Below are positions 33,757-45,128 of a stretch of DNA of 64,000 nucleotides, piece by piece. The DNA lies in assembly GCA_022225965.2 (NCBI GenBank), contig JAKJXP020000054.1, positions 186,001 to 250,000 of the forward strand, read 5' to 3'. Position 1 is the first letter of the stretch. The number at the start of each line of letters is the position of its first letter. Below the pieces are notes generated by a model, which had not been told where the DNA came from, ran no database searches, and saw only the letters and a program-made list of their open reading frames with translations. Source of the stretch: Diatrype stigma (lineage: Eukaryota; Ascomycota; Sordariomycetes; Xylariales; Diatrypaceae). Position numbers and translations under genes: made by a program.

Positions 33757-36186
33757 GAGGAGGAGACTTAATTGAATATTACTTGTTATCTGCCTGGTAG
33801 TTAAACTATATAGGTAGGTAGGCCCTGGCACATAATCGTGTTTGTTATGTGCCTGCATATTGCTCGTTAATAAGAGCTATTAAAAGCTAACTAGAAAGAA
33901 TCATTTTAAAGGAATAAAAAAGCGACAAAAACAAAATGGAATTGCAAGAAATACCTAGCTTCCCCCCTTCCTCCCTCTCATCTATCTGTCTATCTACCTA
34001 CCTAGGAATGTATAAGGCCTTTTTATCCAGACCGACCCCCTTTTTTCTCCCCCCCTCCATATAACACCTTGCTCTTTCTACACAAGTTTCCCCCTTTTTT
34101 CCTCCTACCTCTTCCCCTCCCCCTCCTCTCTATGCAGGAGAAAACATCCTATCTATCTCCTGCGTCTTTCTTTACCTGCCTGTCTGCCTGGACCACCCGA
34201 GCTGTGCATTGCAGCGTGCAGTGCGCAGCGCATCGCATTCACAGCCCAGCCCAGCCCAGCCCAGCTGCATCGTAATCGTATCGCATCGCACCGGCCCCAC
34301 CACCGACTTCGGCGTCGTCGACATCCGTCCGGCCCAACACCGGCCAACCAACCAGCCAGCCAGCCAGGTTTTTTTCTTCTCTCTTTTCCTTTTCTTCCTT
34401 TCCCCTCGCACCCTGCCCTGCCCCGCCCCGCCTGTCGTCCGTCCGTCCGTCCCCTTGCGTTCTGCAGTCATGCATACGCATATATGTACGAGGCATGTAT
34501 GCGTGGTAGGTATCTATTGCTTGCTAGGTATGGTAGGGTCATTGATGAAATCGCCGTCCCCCCTGCTGATTATTACCTAGGTACTATCTCCCTACCTACC
34601 TCGCTGCCCACGGTTGCGGCTGAGACTTCATTGTCTGTGGTTAGCACATATGTATGCGACTTGGTGGTCAAACTGGGTAGGTATTTCGTATGTATATATG
34701 CATGCATGTATGGGTAGGTGGCGTTCCTACAAGTATATACTCTTCAAGGTGAGATTTGGTGACGCTTCTTCCTGTTGATGCGATTATACACATGCGTACG
34801 TACATCAAGTGCACCTCTCCTCGCTTTGTTCTCTTTTTTTTCATAGCTCCATGCCACTCACTCACGTATGTATGTGCGTATATATATATCTATATGATAT
34901 GTACACATATATGTACACATTGGATGCAGGCATGCAGGAGATCGTTCTGGCCCGAGCCGGGCAAGTCGTCATGGTCAATTGTAAGGTACCTAGGTTAGGT
35001 TGACAAACAGTCAACGAGTACGCAAGTACGTAGGCATGGCCCTTCTGGCTGCTTGTGTAGCATACATATCATATTGTTTAGGAGCCAAGCGTTGATTAGT
35101 TGGCGGTTGGAAATCCAGTCCCAGGTAGCTTTCGTGTACGTATTTGCTGGCCGCCTACTTCATTTCTTCTTCTCATCTGTTCAGTTCATTCCCGGTTCTG
35201 GTCCGGCCCGCAACTCACGTACGTACGTGTGATCGTGGCGATCGTGCGATCGTGCGATCGTGCGTGCCTGCGTGCGTATATCTATTTGTAGGATCGTGAT
35301 GCGGTTGCTTACTGATGAAAAATCCGGCAGAGAGTAGCGCAGCGGAAACCGACAGCGACCACTGGTTGAGTAGATCTCAGGGGGCTAGACCCGCTCCTGC
35401 TAAGCAGGGAGGCGGGGTCCTCGAGTCTTGTGAGTGAGCAAGTGAGCCAAACCTCATCATCAACATCATTCCATGTAACATCTCCAGAATCTCCACCCAG
35501 GAGCAGCAGAAGCAGCAGTGGCAACAACAAAAGCGGCCGAGGCATCGCGGGGTGGCATACGTAGACCAGCAGATAATGCTCGCCTTGCTAGCTAGTCTCC
35601 TGTGCGGCCCTCTGACTTAGGGTTTGGATGGTGTTTTTTCTGCCTGCCTATCACGCTGACAAGGCGGATAGGATAGGCAGGCGAGCGGTTGGGCGAGCCA
35701 GAAAACAAGCAAGGAGGGCCAAGCAGGGCGGATCGCGACAAGCTGAGTGGATGATTAGAGGGACGAATAGACGTAAGAATCCGAGAAGAAAGTGGCGGGC
35801 TCCACCTGCGTGAGTGAGCGAGCCGCACCGAGCAAGCGAGAGCGGTGATGAGGTCGCGTTCTACTAATAAGTATCTATCAGTTGTAATGTTCCAAGTTAT
35901 TCAATCAGTCAGCCAACCAGTCATCCAAGTGATGCGGCTACTACTAACTCGCGTGATCCAGTCCCACGTTGGCGCGTTTCGCTCACACATAGCCCCCCCA
36001 TCTCGTGTATGTCTTGTCTCAAGTTGTATGTCTGTATTTATGTCTTAGTTGTCTGCATAGTTGGTTGGTTGGTTGGTTAGGCTGGTGGGTTGCCTGTCAA
36101 GTAATCTAGACGGCCGGTGATGCGTCGAACGGTATCAACCGCCCACGCCATGGTCAAGATTTTGTCCTTGCCCTCACCCCTCACCC
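33757..36186. other. Intergenic region with simple repeats
   Basis: No gene recognised. It holds T/C-rich DNA (33960-34460), CAGCC and CAACCAGCC repeats (34240-34370), (GTCC)n near 34435-34452, TACGTACG/GATCGTGC repeats (35216-35280) and GTTGGTTG repeats (36060-36078). The many short open frames are products of this composition. Confidence 0.4.
35216..35280. repeat. ACGTACGT / GATCGTGC simple repeats
   Basis: ACGTACGTACGT followed by several CGATCGTG units and TGCGTGCG. Non-coding. Confidence 0.75.
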
Positions 36187-37491
36187 CTACCATGTGCCAC
36201 TTTTAAACTTCCTAGCAATCGCGGCATAATCAATTCCCCTAGGCTTGTTTTTTAAGAATGTTTCGTCATGAACAAAACGCCAACGCGGCTGCGTGTGCTT
36301 ATAGCCGCTGAGCCCCAGGCGCGCGGCGAATTCCTTCACCCATGCCGCGCCTATGGAGCGCTGCAATGACGATATATAGGTGGTGAACTGTCTATGGGTC
36401 ATAGGTTTTCTGTCGCCGCCGCCCGGTCGAAGAAGCTCGGCAGCGACGCTCGTGACGCCCTTGTCACCGAGTCCGCACGCATCGATGCGGGCCCACGGGT
36501 TCCAGGCCTCGTGGGCAGGTGACGTAGGCCCTCCCGTGGTTGGCATCGCTATGTTGATGGCGACGCCGAGGCCCGTGACGTGGCGGCGGAGGTGAACGCC
36601 GAGGGCGGCGACCTTGCGCTCCCCAAGGTTCTCGTTTTCGTTTTCGTTCTCACTCTCGCTCTCGCTCTCGCCCTCTTTCCCCTGTTCCCCTGTCCTCCCC
36701 TCCCAGTCTGCCCCCAACCCCTCCTGGCCTAGCTCGCCGATGAGAGCAGCAATATAACTAGGGTCGGCCATTTCAGCTTCGGACTTCCAACCCGTAACCC
36801 ACACGCCGGGATTCGAGGTCGTGAAGCCCTTGAGGCCGCACGCCTTCTCCAGCGCCGCGATGGTCGTCTGCTCCAGCAGGCACGCGTAGTCCCGCACGCT
36901 GAGGGGGGCGGGCAGCAGCGGCGACCGCAGGTCTAGCACGGGCCAGAACACCAGCTGCCCCGGCCCGTGGTACGTCGTGAGCCCGCCGCGCGGGGACTGC
37001 GTCACGACCGGCTCGAGCGAGAAGCCGTACTCAGGTCTAGGAGCACCCAGGGGCTCGGCGCCGGTGTCGGAAGGGTCTTCCTCATGTAGCCGCAGTTGGC
37101 GGAATCCGATTTGCCGTACGTCGTCAAAGGTGTCGTGTCGGACGGTCAGGCGCTTCTGCAGGCGCTCGAGCGCGTTGGGTCCCAGCGGCTCTGTCTGTCG
37201 CCGGCCGAGGGTGTAGGTCGGCATCGGCGTGAAGCAGAGGACGGCCGGTGGCGGTGGTGGAGGTACTGATAGGGGCAGGTGGTCGCTCACGTTCGCGTCC
37301 GGGTCGCTGCTGCTGCTGCTGGCGCTGCTTCTGCTTGCTGCTGCTGCTTCATCTTTCCACGCGAAGAGCTTCTGCTGCAGCTCCGTCTGTATCGCGGTCG
37401 CGAGTGCGTAACTAGGAAAATACGGTCTCGCGGCCCGCGGCCATGATTTGAGGTGGATGTATTGGAGCTGGGCGGCAGAGGAAGCCGCCAT
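36187..37491 (-). CDS. Lipoyl(octanoyl) transferase (LipB/LIP2), probably mitochondrial
   Basis: Transfers octanoyl from acyl carrier protein to lipoyl domains, the first step of protein lipoylation. Single exon, 434 aa. The family signature RGGLTTYHGPGQ is at residues 168-179. The expected catalytic Lys is K293 in ERKVAALGVHLRRHVTG, and the catalytic Cys is C339 in WARIDACGLGDKGVTS. GVAINI and the C-terminal FAARLG segment also fit. Bacterial LipB is about 210-220 aa; the extra length comes from an N-terminal extension, a Ser/Asp/Pro-rich stretch (residues 50-83), and an insertion of about 45 residues before the catalytic Lys. That insertion ends in a Ser-Glu/Asn-Glu repeat (residues 274-288; DNA repeats CTCGCT and CGTTTT at 36630-36672). 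Mitochondrial location is inferred from the pathway. Confidence 0.93.
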   Translation of the reverse strand: MAASSAAQLQYIHLKSWPRAARPYFPSYALATAIQTELQQKLFAWKDEAAAASRSSASSSSSDPDANVSDHLPLSVPPPPPPAVLCFTPMPTYTLGRRQTEPLGPNALERLQKRLTVRHDTFDDVRQIGFRQLRLHEEDPSDTGAEPLGAPRPEYGFSLEPVVTQSPRGGLTTYHGPGQLVFWPVLDLRSPLLPAPLSVRDYACLLEQTTIAALEKACGLKGFTTSNPGVWVTGWKSEAEMADPSYIAALIGELGQEGLGADWEGRTGEQGKEGESESESENENENENLGERKVAALGVHLRRHVTGLGVAINIAMPTTGGPTSPAHEAWNPWARIDACGLGDKGVTSVAAELLRPGGGDRKPMTHRQFTTYISSLQRSIGAAWVKEFAARLGLSGYKHTQPRWRFVHDETFLKNKPRGIDYAAIARKFKSGTW

Positions 37492-38949
37492 CGCATCGCG
37501 GGGTGGGTGGACGGTGTTCGGACGGCGGGGGACGGACGGATGATATGATGTGACGTGATAGGATAGGTATGTACAATCCCTTCTACCTACTACCTACTAC
37601 CTACCTACTACCTACTATGATCCGATATGCAATTGGGCAAGCTGCACGACGGGGCTTAGCGAAGAGATCTGGTTGGGCTGGTGGCTTGTGTCTCGGCCAG
37701 TATCGTGTTGCAGGCTCAGCAGTGTGTAGGTATGTAGGTACGGTAGTATTTAGGCATGCAAGCACTGCAAATTTCCAATGGAGGCATAGCTGCTAAGCGG
37801 CACGGCGGGAGTTGAGATTCCGATGCCCGGAGTTTACTGCCCAGGCCCGCCCGGCGATTGCAGCTACCCTTCTCGGCAAGCGCAGTGCCTTCAATGTTAT
37901 TCACTGCGGCTATTCACTACGTACTCTACATACCTACATACCTACATACCTACATACCTACATACCTACATACAGGTACCTAACTAATAAGTGCTAAGCT
38001 TTCAAAGTTTCCGAGGTTCAGATGTTCACCCGCGATGATCAATGGCCCAAGCTCCCAACTCCCAGTTGTCTATCCCGCCGCCGCCTGTCACGCGGCATTT
38101 GCCGTTCGCCAAGAGACCGGGATCGGACAGGGGTAGCTTCAAGATTGTCAAGGTTCCAAGGTTGAGTTCGTTGGACTGCCTTGCATCCCTCCAGCGCTCT
38201 CACCTCCCACCAGCCAGGCCATTAACCACAGTTCATTAATCCCGGTCCATTATTCACTCATTAATTACTGCCAGACTGCGAAACGTCCTGTACTGCAACG
38301 AGGTCAGTCGTTGCCTTCCAGGGTTGTTATTGTCGCCTAGTCCCGTAGGCATGTGCATACATACTTACAATAGTAGGTTCCCAGCCTGCTAGCCCACTGT
38401 ACGGGTTCTTGGAATTGCAGCATCGAGGTAAAGCGCTCGTGGCCACATTTATCGGTGGTTGTGCAGGTGTGCCGCGTACTATGTACGTAGAATCTACTTG
38501 CAGGTACTTTACATACATACTGGGCAGTGATGGAATACACCCAATGCCAGGCTGCCAGGGTCACATACCTAGTAGATGGCCTTGCAAGGGTCACCCCGGC
38601 CTCCTTCTCGCAGGCCAAATACCGACCACCAATGAACGACTGCTGCGTTCCTATCGTCACTTTGCATTCCGTTCCGTGCTGCTACGGTACTGGAGGTACT
38701 ACGGGGAAATGCTGATCAGCCCGCCCTGCCGCCTTGCTTGTGAATGCCGTAGCCGCGATACGCGAGACTTATATTTATTCGTCGCTCCTTTTGGCAGTTC
38801 GTCTCAAGGCGGAAGGTCCGGACAAGATGCGATGTGGTTAACTAGAGCATCGCCGAATCCAAGCCCAGCCAAGCTAGACGCCACTCGCTAGAGCCTGGAG
38901 TACGTACGTGGATGTCTTCACGCCGTTGTCACGATATGTGGGCAAGGTC
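37492..38949. other. Intergenic region between the lipB gene and the hAT-type element
   Basis: No gene recognised. Contains a TACCTACTACC run (37585-37618) in the lipB promoter, and a CTACATAC array listed separately. Open frames at 38337-38891 overlap on both strands and have no recognisable content. Confidence 0.4.
37928..37974. repeat. 8-bp repeat, unit CTACATAC
   Basis: About six tandem copies of CTACATAC. Confidence 0.9.
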
Positions 38950-38957
38950 ATTCTACC

Positions 38958-39464
38958 CAGCGCTGCCAGCAAAACAAAGAATTTTTGTTTGATTGATTTT
39001 TTGATTGTTTTGTTTTGATCAAAAAACGCGATCCGGGTTTTTGATTAAAATAAACAATGACTTTCTTTGATTGGTGTTTTTTGATAAGTAATAGGTATAT
39101 GAATACCTTCCCTTTCCTTACTTTAAAAACCGTGATATTGCCTATCCGCGCCGTTTGTAGATTAGGGGAGGGGGGGGGGGGGGGGTTACGAGAATTTTCC
39201 GTTATTGCGTTATTGCGAGCCCTGGCTTAGTGCGTTCGAGCCATTTCGGCGTTCCTAATCGCCGATTCCCATATTATCTTTATTCTTATCGTACATTTTA
39301 TCTTTCGGCAGCCTCGAATTAATGCATATCTTGGTATATACTTATTTGATTTGATTTTTTGTTTAATTGTAAAAAAACCTTCAAAAAAGGGTTGGTTTTT
39401 TGATTGTTTTGTTTTGATCAAAAAATCGGGATTTCGTTTTTTGATTGTTTTGCTGGCAGCGCTG
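38958..39464. mobile_element. hAT-type MITE with perfect 8-bp target duplication
   Basis: A 507-bp element ending in the inverted repeats CAGCGCTGCCAGCAAAACAA (38958 on, and in reverse complement up to 39464). It is bordered on both sides by the identical 8-mer ATTCTACC (38950-38957 and 39465-39472). Eight-base duplications and CAG(C/G)GxTGCCA ends are typical of the hAT superfamily. There is no transposase. The interior carries direct subterminal repeats (TTTTTTGATTGTTTTG then TTTTGATCAAAAAA at about 38996-39026 and 39395-39425, and part of it again at 39437-39452) and a run of 16 G. The exact duplication indicates a fairly recent insertion not yet eroded by mutation. Confidence 0.92.
39170..39185. 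repeat. Run of 16 G
   Basis: Homopolymer inside the hAT-type element. Its length is likely to vary between reads. Confidence 0.85.
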
Positions 39465-39472
39465 ATTCTACC

Positions 39473-41468
39473 AAGTCATCAGGTGTCGGCATCCTGGACA
39501 TCGCAGCAAGCCGGCAAGCAGACAACAGGCCAGCAGTGGTTCGCCAAAATAGCGCGTGTACAGGTCATCGCCAAGTTCATCGCAATGAGTGGGCTGGCGA
39601 TGAGTGGGATTGCGATACTACGGAAAGCAAAAGTAACGACGACCGTTTCTTACGTTCTCTCCTGGTCAGTATCGTTGTGTGCGCCATCGCTTTGAGCTCG
39701 TGTCCCCTCGCCATATGGGATGGAGCGAGGTTCCAATGACGAAATGATGTCGTCGATACTTGCTGTTAGGATGCTTGCAGCTTGCAGCTCGCGGCCACAT
39801 GCTGCAGAATGTAGTTCTTCCCAAACTTCACGTCCGACCCTTCGTGACAGGTAGACTTCACTTGGTATTGATTGGGCTCTTGTCATGGCCATGATGGACA
39901 ATAATGTGTAAAAAAACAAGCTTCCTATTCCAGGATGCTTCCCACACATATTGGGTGACACTTAAAAGTATTGACTAAAAAGCCTACCTAATAGGATATA
40001 TGAGAAAAGAATGGAAATTAGAAACATCAGTGACATAACACCTTCTAAGCTGAGCGTAGGGCAACAACGATCAAGAGCCCATTCTCAGTGATTCGGTGAT
40101 GTCTTTCTATGATGTATAAAGTCCATCTATTCACACTCATAGCAGCTTCTGTTTCGTATTATGTCCAATACTCGTGTGACTTAACTTACTGGGGCCGAGA
40201 ATAATGAAGTGTGTTGTCGTCTTCCAGACGGAACCCATGACTCATGCCTGAAATCATAGGCTTTTTTATCTCTTAACATAACATCAATCATAAATCCTTG
40301 GTAATTATGTAAAGTGGAACGATATGAAGCCGCTGGAAAGAACGAAGTATGCAACTGGCTACAGCAATATCAAGAACATACTAGACTAGGTCTGTATCAA
40401 TATCTGCATTTCTTCCATGATTTCCATGCAGTATCAAGAACGGCCCTGAATCTTAATGCTATGGATATTAGCTGGAATGGGCGGTGCTGGTATACGATGG
40501 TAACTAACCTCTTTGCTTAATTAAGCAATGAGAAGTGAATACCGAAAGCCTTTAAGGAAATACTGTAACCGTTAACTTGTCAGGATTCTCTCTAGAAGGT
40601 TGCTCGATACGACAAATGGTGGTGATGGTATATCTTTTGGAAGTTTGCAAGTTATTGCATGGCATACTTTCAATATTGCAAGTTGAAATAGGTAAACCCT
40701 ATTGTCATGACTGCAAGATATTAATGCACATGTAGGTAATACATCTAGTATAGGTCCACCGCTATTAGACATAAGGCTGATTAGAGTTAAGTTAAAGTTA
40801 CCATACTGCCGAGTAATGACGTATAAGAAATAACTATTTAGTAACTACCGAACCTAAGCCGAACTACACGATTCTAGGCAGGGGGAATGGAAAACAGCTT
40901 TATCAGGTTGAAACTGCAGGAGTTTACCCCAGAACAGCCACCGAAGTATTGTGAGAGAACTCGGAAAACTGCCCTTGTAATTTTCCAGAACACCTGTGAA
41001 GGCAGCTGGAAGAGTCAGGGCAGATCTAGTAGTAGCTATGTAGCAAAGTGTAAGGGGCAGGAGGGAAACTTCGTAAAGGGGCTGGGTCACATGACTAATC
41101 CCCGCTTTTAGGACGCCAGCACCGCAGCACCACCAAAGGATTGAACTAGCTAGTAGGTACCTTCCTACTGTTAACCTAGGTACCTACATGTACTGTTAGC
41201 CTACCAAGCCTACCTACCTAGTACCCACCTACTCTGCTACTGTAGAGGACCCAAGCCTTAGAGTTAAAGGACCCAAGGATCCTACGTCATCGCTGCTCTC
41301 CGCCTCTCCTTCAAACACTCAAACACTCCACCCAGACAGCCTCACCTTTTCTTTTCGGGCAAGCACGAGCAGCCAAGGTAATCGATTTCATAGCAGAGCA
41401 CTCTAAGGAACGGGAACAGGAACAGGAACAGGAACCAACCAACCAACACACGCGAAAAGCGCGAAAAG
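39473..41468. other. Intergenic region upstream of the F-box gene
   Basis: No gene recognised in 2 kb. The last 400 bases, likely the F-box gene promoter, have many CCTACC/TACCTA words (41150-41230), ACACTCAAACACTC (41314-41330) and a GGAACA repeat (41408-41434). Short open frames at 39351-39739, 40314-40520 and 40887-41111 have no recognisable content. Confidence 0.4.
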
Positions 41469-43286
41469 ATGATGGACACCCAGCACAGTCTTAAAGACCC
41501 ATTGGTGTCTCTGCCGCCCGAGATTGTGCTAAGGATCCTCGACTTTTCGCCTATCTCCACCGTAGCTGCCCTGACGCGCACCTCCAAGGCATGGCACGCC
41601 TTCGTTGACGGGCCTCACCAGGATCACATCTACTCCGGCGCCGGGAAGACAATCCATACTCCCTCGACCAAGGATTCTTCGCTCTACCATCGGGATGTCC
41701 AGACCTTCTACAAGTACTATGAAGGCACGCGAACGTGGAAGGAGCTGTGCAAGAAGCAGACCCTGCTGCGGCGCAATTGGAACGCCGCCGCCCCCGTCAC
41801 GACCGAGACCATCTTCAACATTCGCAAAGAGCCCATCTGGCGCTTCCGCCCGGATTTCAAGCGCCGCTTCATCCTGTCCACTTCCCAGTTTGGTGGCCTC
41901 GAGGTGACATGTATGGATTCTGGCCGTTCGCTCTGGTCCTTAACCCACGGCCAGGTCAGACCCTATGCGCATCTGGAGTACGACGAAGTCGATGGGCGAG
42001 GAACGGCAGTTTGGGATCGTGAGGGTGACGCCGTCGAGGTCTGGCGCACCACGGAAGAAAGCGGCGGGGACAGGGGCGTGTTTGAGCAAATCGCTATCCT
42101 GGAGCATGATTGCGAGACCCGCGGCTATCAGCTCAGCTTCAACACGCTCTGCGTCGTTTCTTCGCAGGGGCAAGGGTTCGTGTACGATATGCTGCAGAGA
42201 CCGCCACGGCTCACCACCCATGCCAAGATCGAGGACAACGCCATCGGGCACCTGTACCAAGACCAAGACTACGTTCTCTACTCGCTGGGGACGAAGGGGT
42301 ATCACGTCCACTCCAAGGCGACAGGCCAGTTCCTGGGCGCGATTGAACCGTGGAAGTGCTCGCCGGACCAGTTCTACCACGTTCGCCACCCTGCTCGCCG
42401 AGAAACCGAGCAGGACAGCCTGGCGCTTGCATCTGCCATACAAAGCATGCAAGGGTCGTCGAAACCCGTGTACCCGCCCCGATCCCCGAACGATGGTCGC
42501 CTAGTGCCCTTTACCGTGAGACCCGGGCCGAAGGTCGCCGCCAACCAAGAGCGGGACGAGGCGGAAGAAGAGGAGCACACTGCCCTGCAAGACGACGATT
42601 GGGGAGCTGGAATGCTCTCCGGAAACGTCATGGTGGGCGTGAGCCGCGGCGGCAGAGTCATCGTCGTGCGCAACTGGCGCGAGTGCCTCGCGCACACCGC
42701 AGGCAGCAACGCGGCCAAAGCCGCCGAGGCGCTCTCGAGGAACGCCGCGCTCGTGCTGTGCACGCCGCCGGACGACCCGCGCAACTTCGACCTGGGAGGT
42801 TGGCTCAGCATCCACAACAACCGCGTCCTGTTCGAGATTCGGGACCTAGTCTACATCCTCACCCTCAACGCCGACGGGTCCCTATCCCTACCCGCGCATA
42901 CGACTAACGGCGAGCAGCAGCAGCAGGCCAATGTGAAGGCGTGCCCTTCGTACGCCATCTGCAAGTCTGCTACGTCCAGCCTCGGCTCGGCCGTCCCCGT
43001 GAGCTTCATGGCCCTCTTCGACGACTGCGTCATGTACACCTACACCGTCCTCGGCATCCACGACGAGGGGACCGAGCACCACCGCGGGAACCCGTACAGT
43101 CGCCTGTTCCTGACCAAGGCCGTGCGGGTGCTGAGTTTCGCCCCGGTCGATGCGGAGGACGAGGACGGTAGCGGCAGCGGACCCCCGGAAGAGGAGAATC
43201 CCGTCGAGGCCGATCAGTTTCTGGCGCGCTTCTTTCGCCACCTTGTGAGCTCGGCCGTGGAGGAGGCCGCGGATGTCGAGGACTAA
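41469..43286 (+). CDS. F-box protein
   Basis: Predicted substrate adaptor of an SCF ubiquitin ligase. Single exon, 605 aa. An F-box lies near the N-terminus, residues about 12-50: LVSLPPEIVLRILDFSPIS, then TVAALTRTSKAWHAFV. The following residues up to about 120 (YKYYEGTRTWKELCKK, NWNAA) resemble the region after F-boxes in fungal proteins with a WD40-like or beta-propeller C-terminus. The rest contains repeated beta-like segments (LEVTCMDSGRSLWSL, AVWDREGDAVEVW, GFVYDMLQRPPRLTTHAKIE), compatible with a propeller, but I cannot count blades. An acidic linker occurs around residues 358-380. The substrate is unknown. High GC content produces long shadow frames on both strands across this gene. 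Confidence 0.88.
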   Translation: MMDTQHSLKDPLVSLPPEIVLRILDFSPISTVAALTRTSKAWHAFVDGPHQDHIYSGAGKTIHTPSTKDSSLYHRDVQTFYKYYEGTRTWKELCKKQTLLRRNWNAAAPVTTETIFNIRKEPIWRFRPDFKRRFILSTSQFGGLEVTCMDSGRSLWSLTHGQVRPYAHLEYDEVDGRGTAVWDREGDAVEVWRTTEESGGDRGVFEQIAILEHDCETRGYQLSFNTLCVVSSQGQGFVYDMLQRPPRLTTHAKIEDNAIGHLYQDQDYVLYSLGTKGYHVHSKATGQFLGAIEPWKCSPDQFYHVRHPARRETEQDSLALASAIQSMQGSSKPVYPPRSPNDGRLVPFTVRPGPKVAANQERDEAEEEEHTALQDDDWGAGMLSGNVMVGVSRGGRVIVVRNWRECLAHTAGSNAAKAAEALSRNAALVLCTPPDDPRNFDLGGWLSIHNNRVLFEIRDLVYILTLNADGSLSLPAHTTNGEQQQQANVKACPSYAICKSATSSLGSAVPVSFMALFDDCVMYTYTVLGIHDEGTEHHRGNPYSRLFLTKAVRVLSFAPVDAEDEDGSGSGPPEEENPVEADQFLARFFRHLVSSAVEEAADVED

Positions 43287-44261
43287 GTCCATAGTCACTC
43301 GCTCTGGGAAGGCCGACTAATAAAGGGAAATAGAGCCCTTTGGGGGCCGTGCTTACCTACATATCTACATATGACGTCGGCCGCAGTAAGCAACCTAGAC
43401 GCCATGATTAAATGCCTGTAGACTGTAAGCATAAGCGGAATAATGGAGGAACCGCGCTTGGGACGATTCTACCCTTGACAAGCATAATACGTGGCAGGAC
43501 CATTGAAGAAGCTATCATCGGTGGCGGATGTTCCAAAGCAGGAAGGGATAGCGACGAAGGGACCAAAGAGTGAAATACTGAATAAAATAAACATTTGCTA
43601 TTGTGGTTAGCTATATAGCTTAGCAATTCAGATTATTGGCTACTTTTACGATAGGACGTATATCACGACTTTGCAACGGCACCACTTGCTTGCTAATAGC
43701 AACGTTTGATATATATACCCCGTGTGTGTTGAGACCTGGTAGATGTATTATTCATACATTGTGGCCGATACCCGTAGGATCTATTCATGTGTAGGTATGT
43801 GGCTGCGATAAGAATGCCTATATACTGAGATTCTGTGCTGTACATAAAACAGGTGCCCTTTAGCGTCTGTTCAAGTCCCCTGCAACACCTTGAGTCGGGT
43901 ATTGAGCCCCCATGATGCATGCCCTGGAGTGGGTGACGTGCAGACTCAACGACCATGACTGATGAGGCCGGTAAGCATAGGCCAGGTAAGGACTTCGGCA
44001 GGCACTTGGCTCCCGAGAAGGAACCAGACATAGTACCGACATAGCAGATATGTCTTTCCGTCTCCTAGGTAAGACGTCTCCCTCCGAAGAGTACCTATTG
44101 TTCCAGGTATGGGGAGACCCTTTTCAATAGTAGCATCCATAACACTACCGAAGTAGGTATGCAGATCTGCACCGCCTATAAGGCTCTGCCTGCCAATCGA
44201 CCGGTCTTTTCAAATAAAGCAACGCTACGACTGTTCGCCTCTTCTTCCGCGCTCGCTCCGC
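43287..44261. other. Intergenic region between convergent F-box and SDR genes
   Basis: One kilobase holding the 3' ends of two convergent genes. No gene recognised; the open frames at 43693-44140 on the minus strand overlap one another and lack recognisable content. Confidence 0.4.
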
Positions 44262-45128
44262 TCACGCGCGGGGCGAGTTCTTGTTGAACATGATGCAGGA
44301 CCCGTTGGCGGTGGCGGCGATGCTGCGGTCGGACAGGAAGACGCAGTACTTGGCGACGTCGTCGAGCTTGACGGCGTTCTTGACGAGCTCCTCGGGCGGC
44401 TGCGACGCCGACGTGGTGCGCGACAGGGCCTCCATGTTCCAGTCCTGCCCCAGCGACTGCATCCCCTCGGCGATGTTGGTGTCGATCATCGCCCCCAGCA
44501 TCAGCCCCACCGCGTAGATGCCCCGCGGCCCGTAGAACCCCGCCGTGTTCTTCACCAGCCCCGCCACCCCGTGCTTGCTGACCGTGTACGCCAGCCCGGA
44601 CTCGTGCCCGCGCTCGCTCGCCGTCGATCCGATCTGGATGATCAGACCCCCGCCCCCGCCGGTCTGCCCTTGCTCCTGCTCCTGCTCCGGCGCCGAGGAG
44701 GAGGCGGCAGCAGGTGGGGGGTTCTTCTCCATGGCGCGCACGGCGGCGCGCGCGGCCAGGAACGAGCCGGTCAGGTTGAGGTTCAGGACGCGGTCCCAGG
44801 CGGCCTTGGTCAGGGTGCCGACGGGCTGGAAGGTGTCGGCCATGCCGGCGTTGTTGACGAGCACGTCGAGGCGGCCGAAGCGCGCCACGACGCCGTCGAA
44901 GAGCGCTTCCACGGCCGCCTCGTCCGTCACGTCCGCCCGCGCGCTGTGGACCCGCCCCGGCGCCGCCGCCTCCAGCTCCGCCTGCGTCGCCGCTAGCCGC
45001 TCCGCGTTGATGTCGCACACTGCCACGTTGGCCCCCGCGCCCAGGTAGCCTTTTGCGATCGCCCGGCCGAGGCCGCCTGCTCCGCCTGTCACGAGCACGG
45101 TTGTGCCTGCGAGTGAGTTGTTGGCCAT
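44262..45128 (-). CDS. Short-chain dehydrogenase/reductase
   Basis: Classical SDR-fold NAD(P)-dependent oxidoreductase. Single exon, 288 aa. Motifs: TGGAGGLG (residues 14-21) for dinucleotide binding; DI after the second strand (residues 39-40), which suggests NAD preference; NNAG (92-95); Ser168 in IQIGS; and Tyr181-x3-Lys185 in YTVSK, giving a complete catalytic set. The C-terminus has PPEELVKNAVKLDDVAKYCV and ends NGSCIMFNKNSPRA, without a membrane segment. Between the fourth helix and the active-site strand there is a low-complexity insertion of about 24 residues rich in Ala/Ser/Glu/Gln/Gly (137-160). The substrate cannot be told. An overlapping 280-codon frame on the same strand is a composition shadow. 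Confidence 0.93.
   Translation of the reverse strand: MANNSLAGTTVLVTGGAGGLGRAIAKGYLGAGANVAVCDINAERLAATQAELEAAAPGRVHSARADVTDEAAVEALFDGVVARFGRLDVLVNNAGMADTFQPVGTLTKAAWDRVLNLNLTGSFLAARAAVRAMEKNPPPAAASSSAPEQEQEQGQTGGGGGLIIQIGSTASERGHESGLAYTVSKHGVAGLVKNTAGFYGPRGIYAVGLMLGAMIDTNIAEGMQSLGQDWNMEALSRTTSASQPPEELVKNAVKLDDVAKYCVFLSDRSIAATANGSCIMFNKNSPRA

Noticed and set aside
34172..34580. Overlapping frames of 85-123 codons
   Set aside because: They come from CAGCC/CCAACCAGCC and CT-rich repeats and have no conserved content.
44176..45018. 280-codon frame on the minus strand overlapping the SDR
   Set aside because: It is Arg/Gly/Ala-rich shadow coding of the GC-rich SDR gene.
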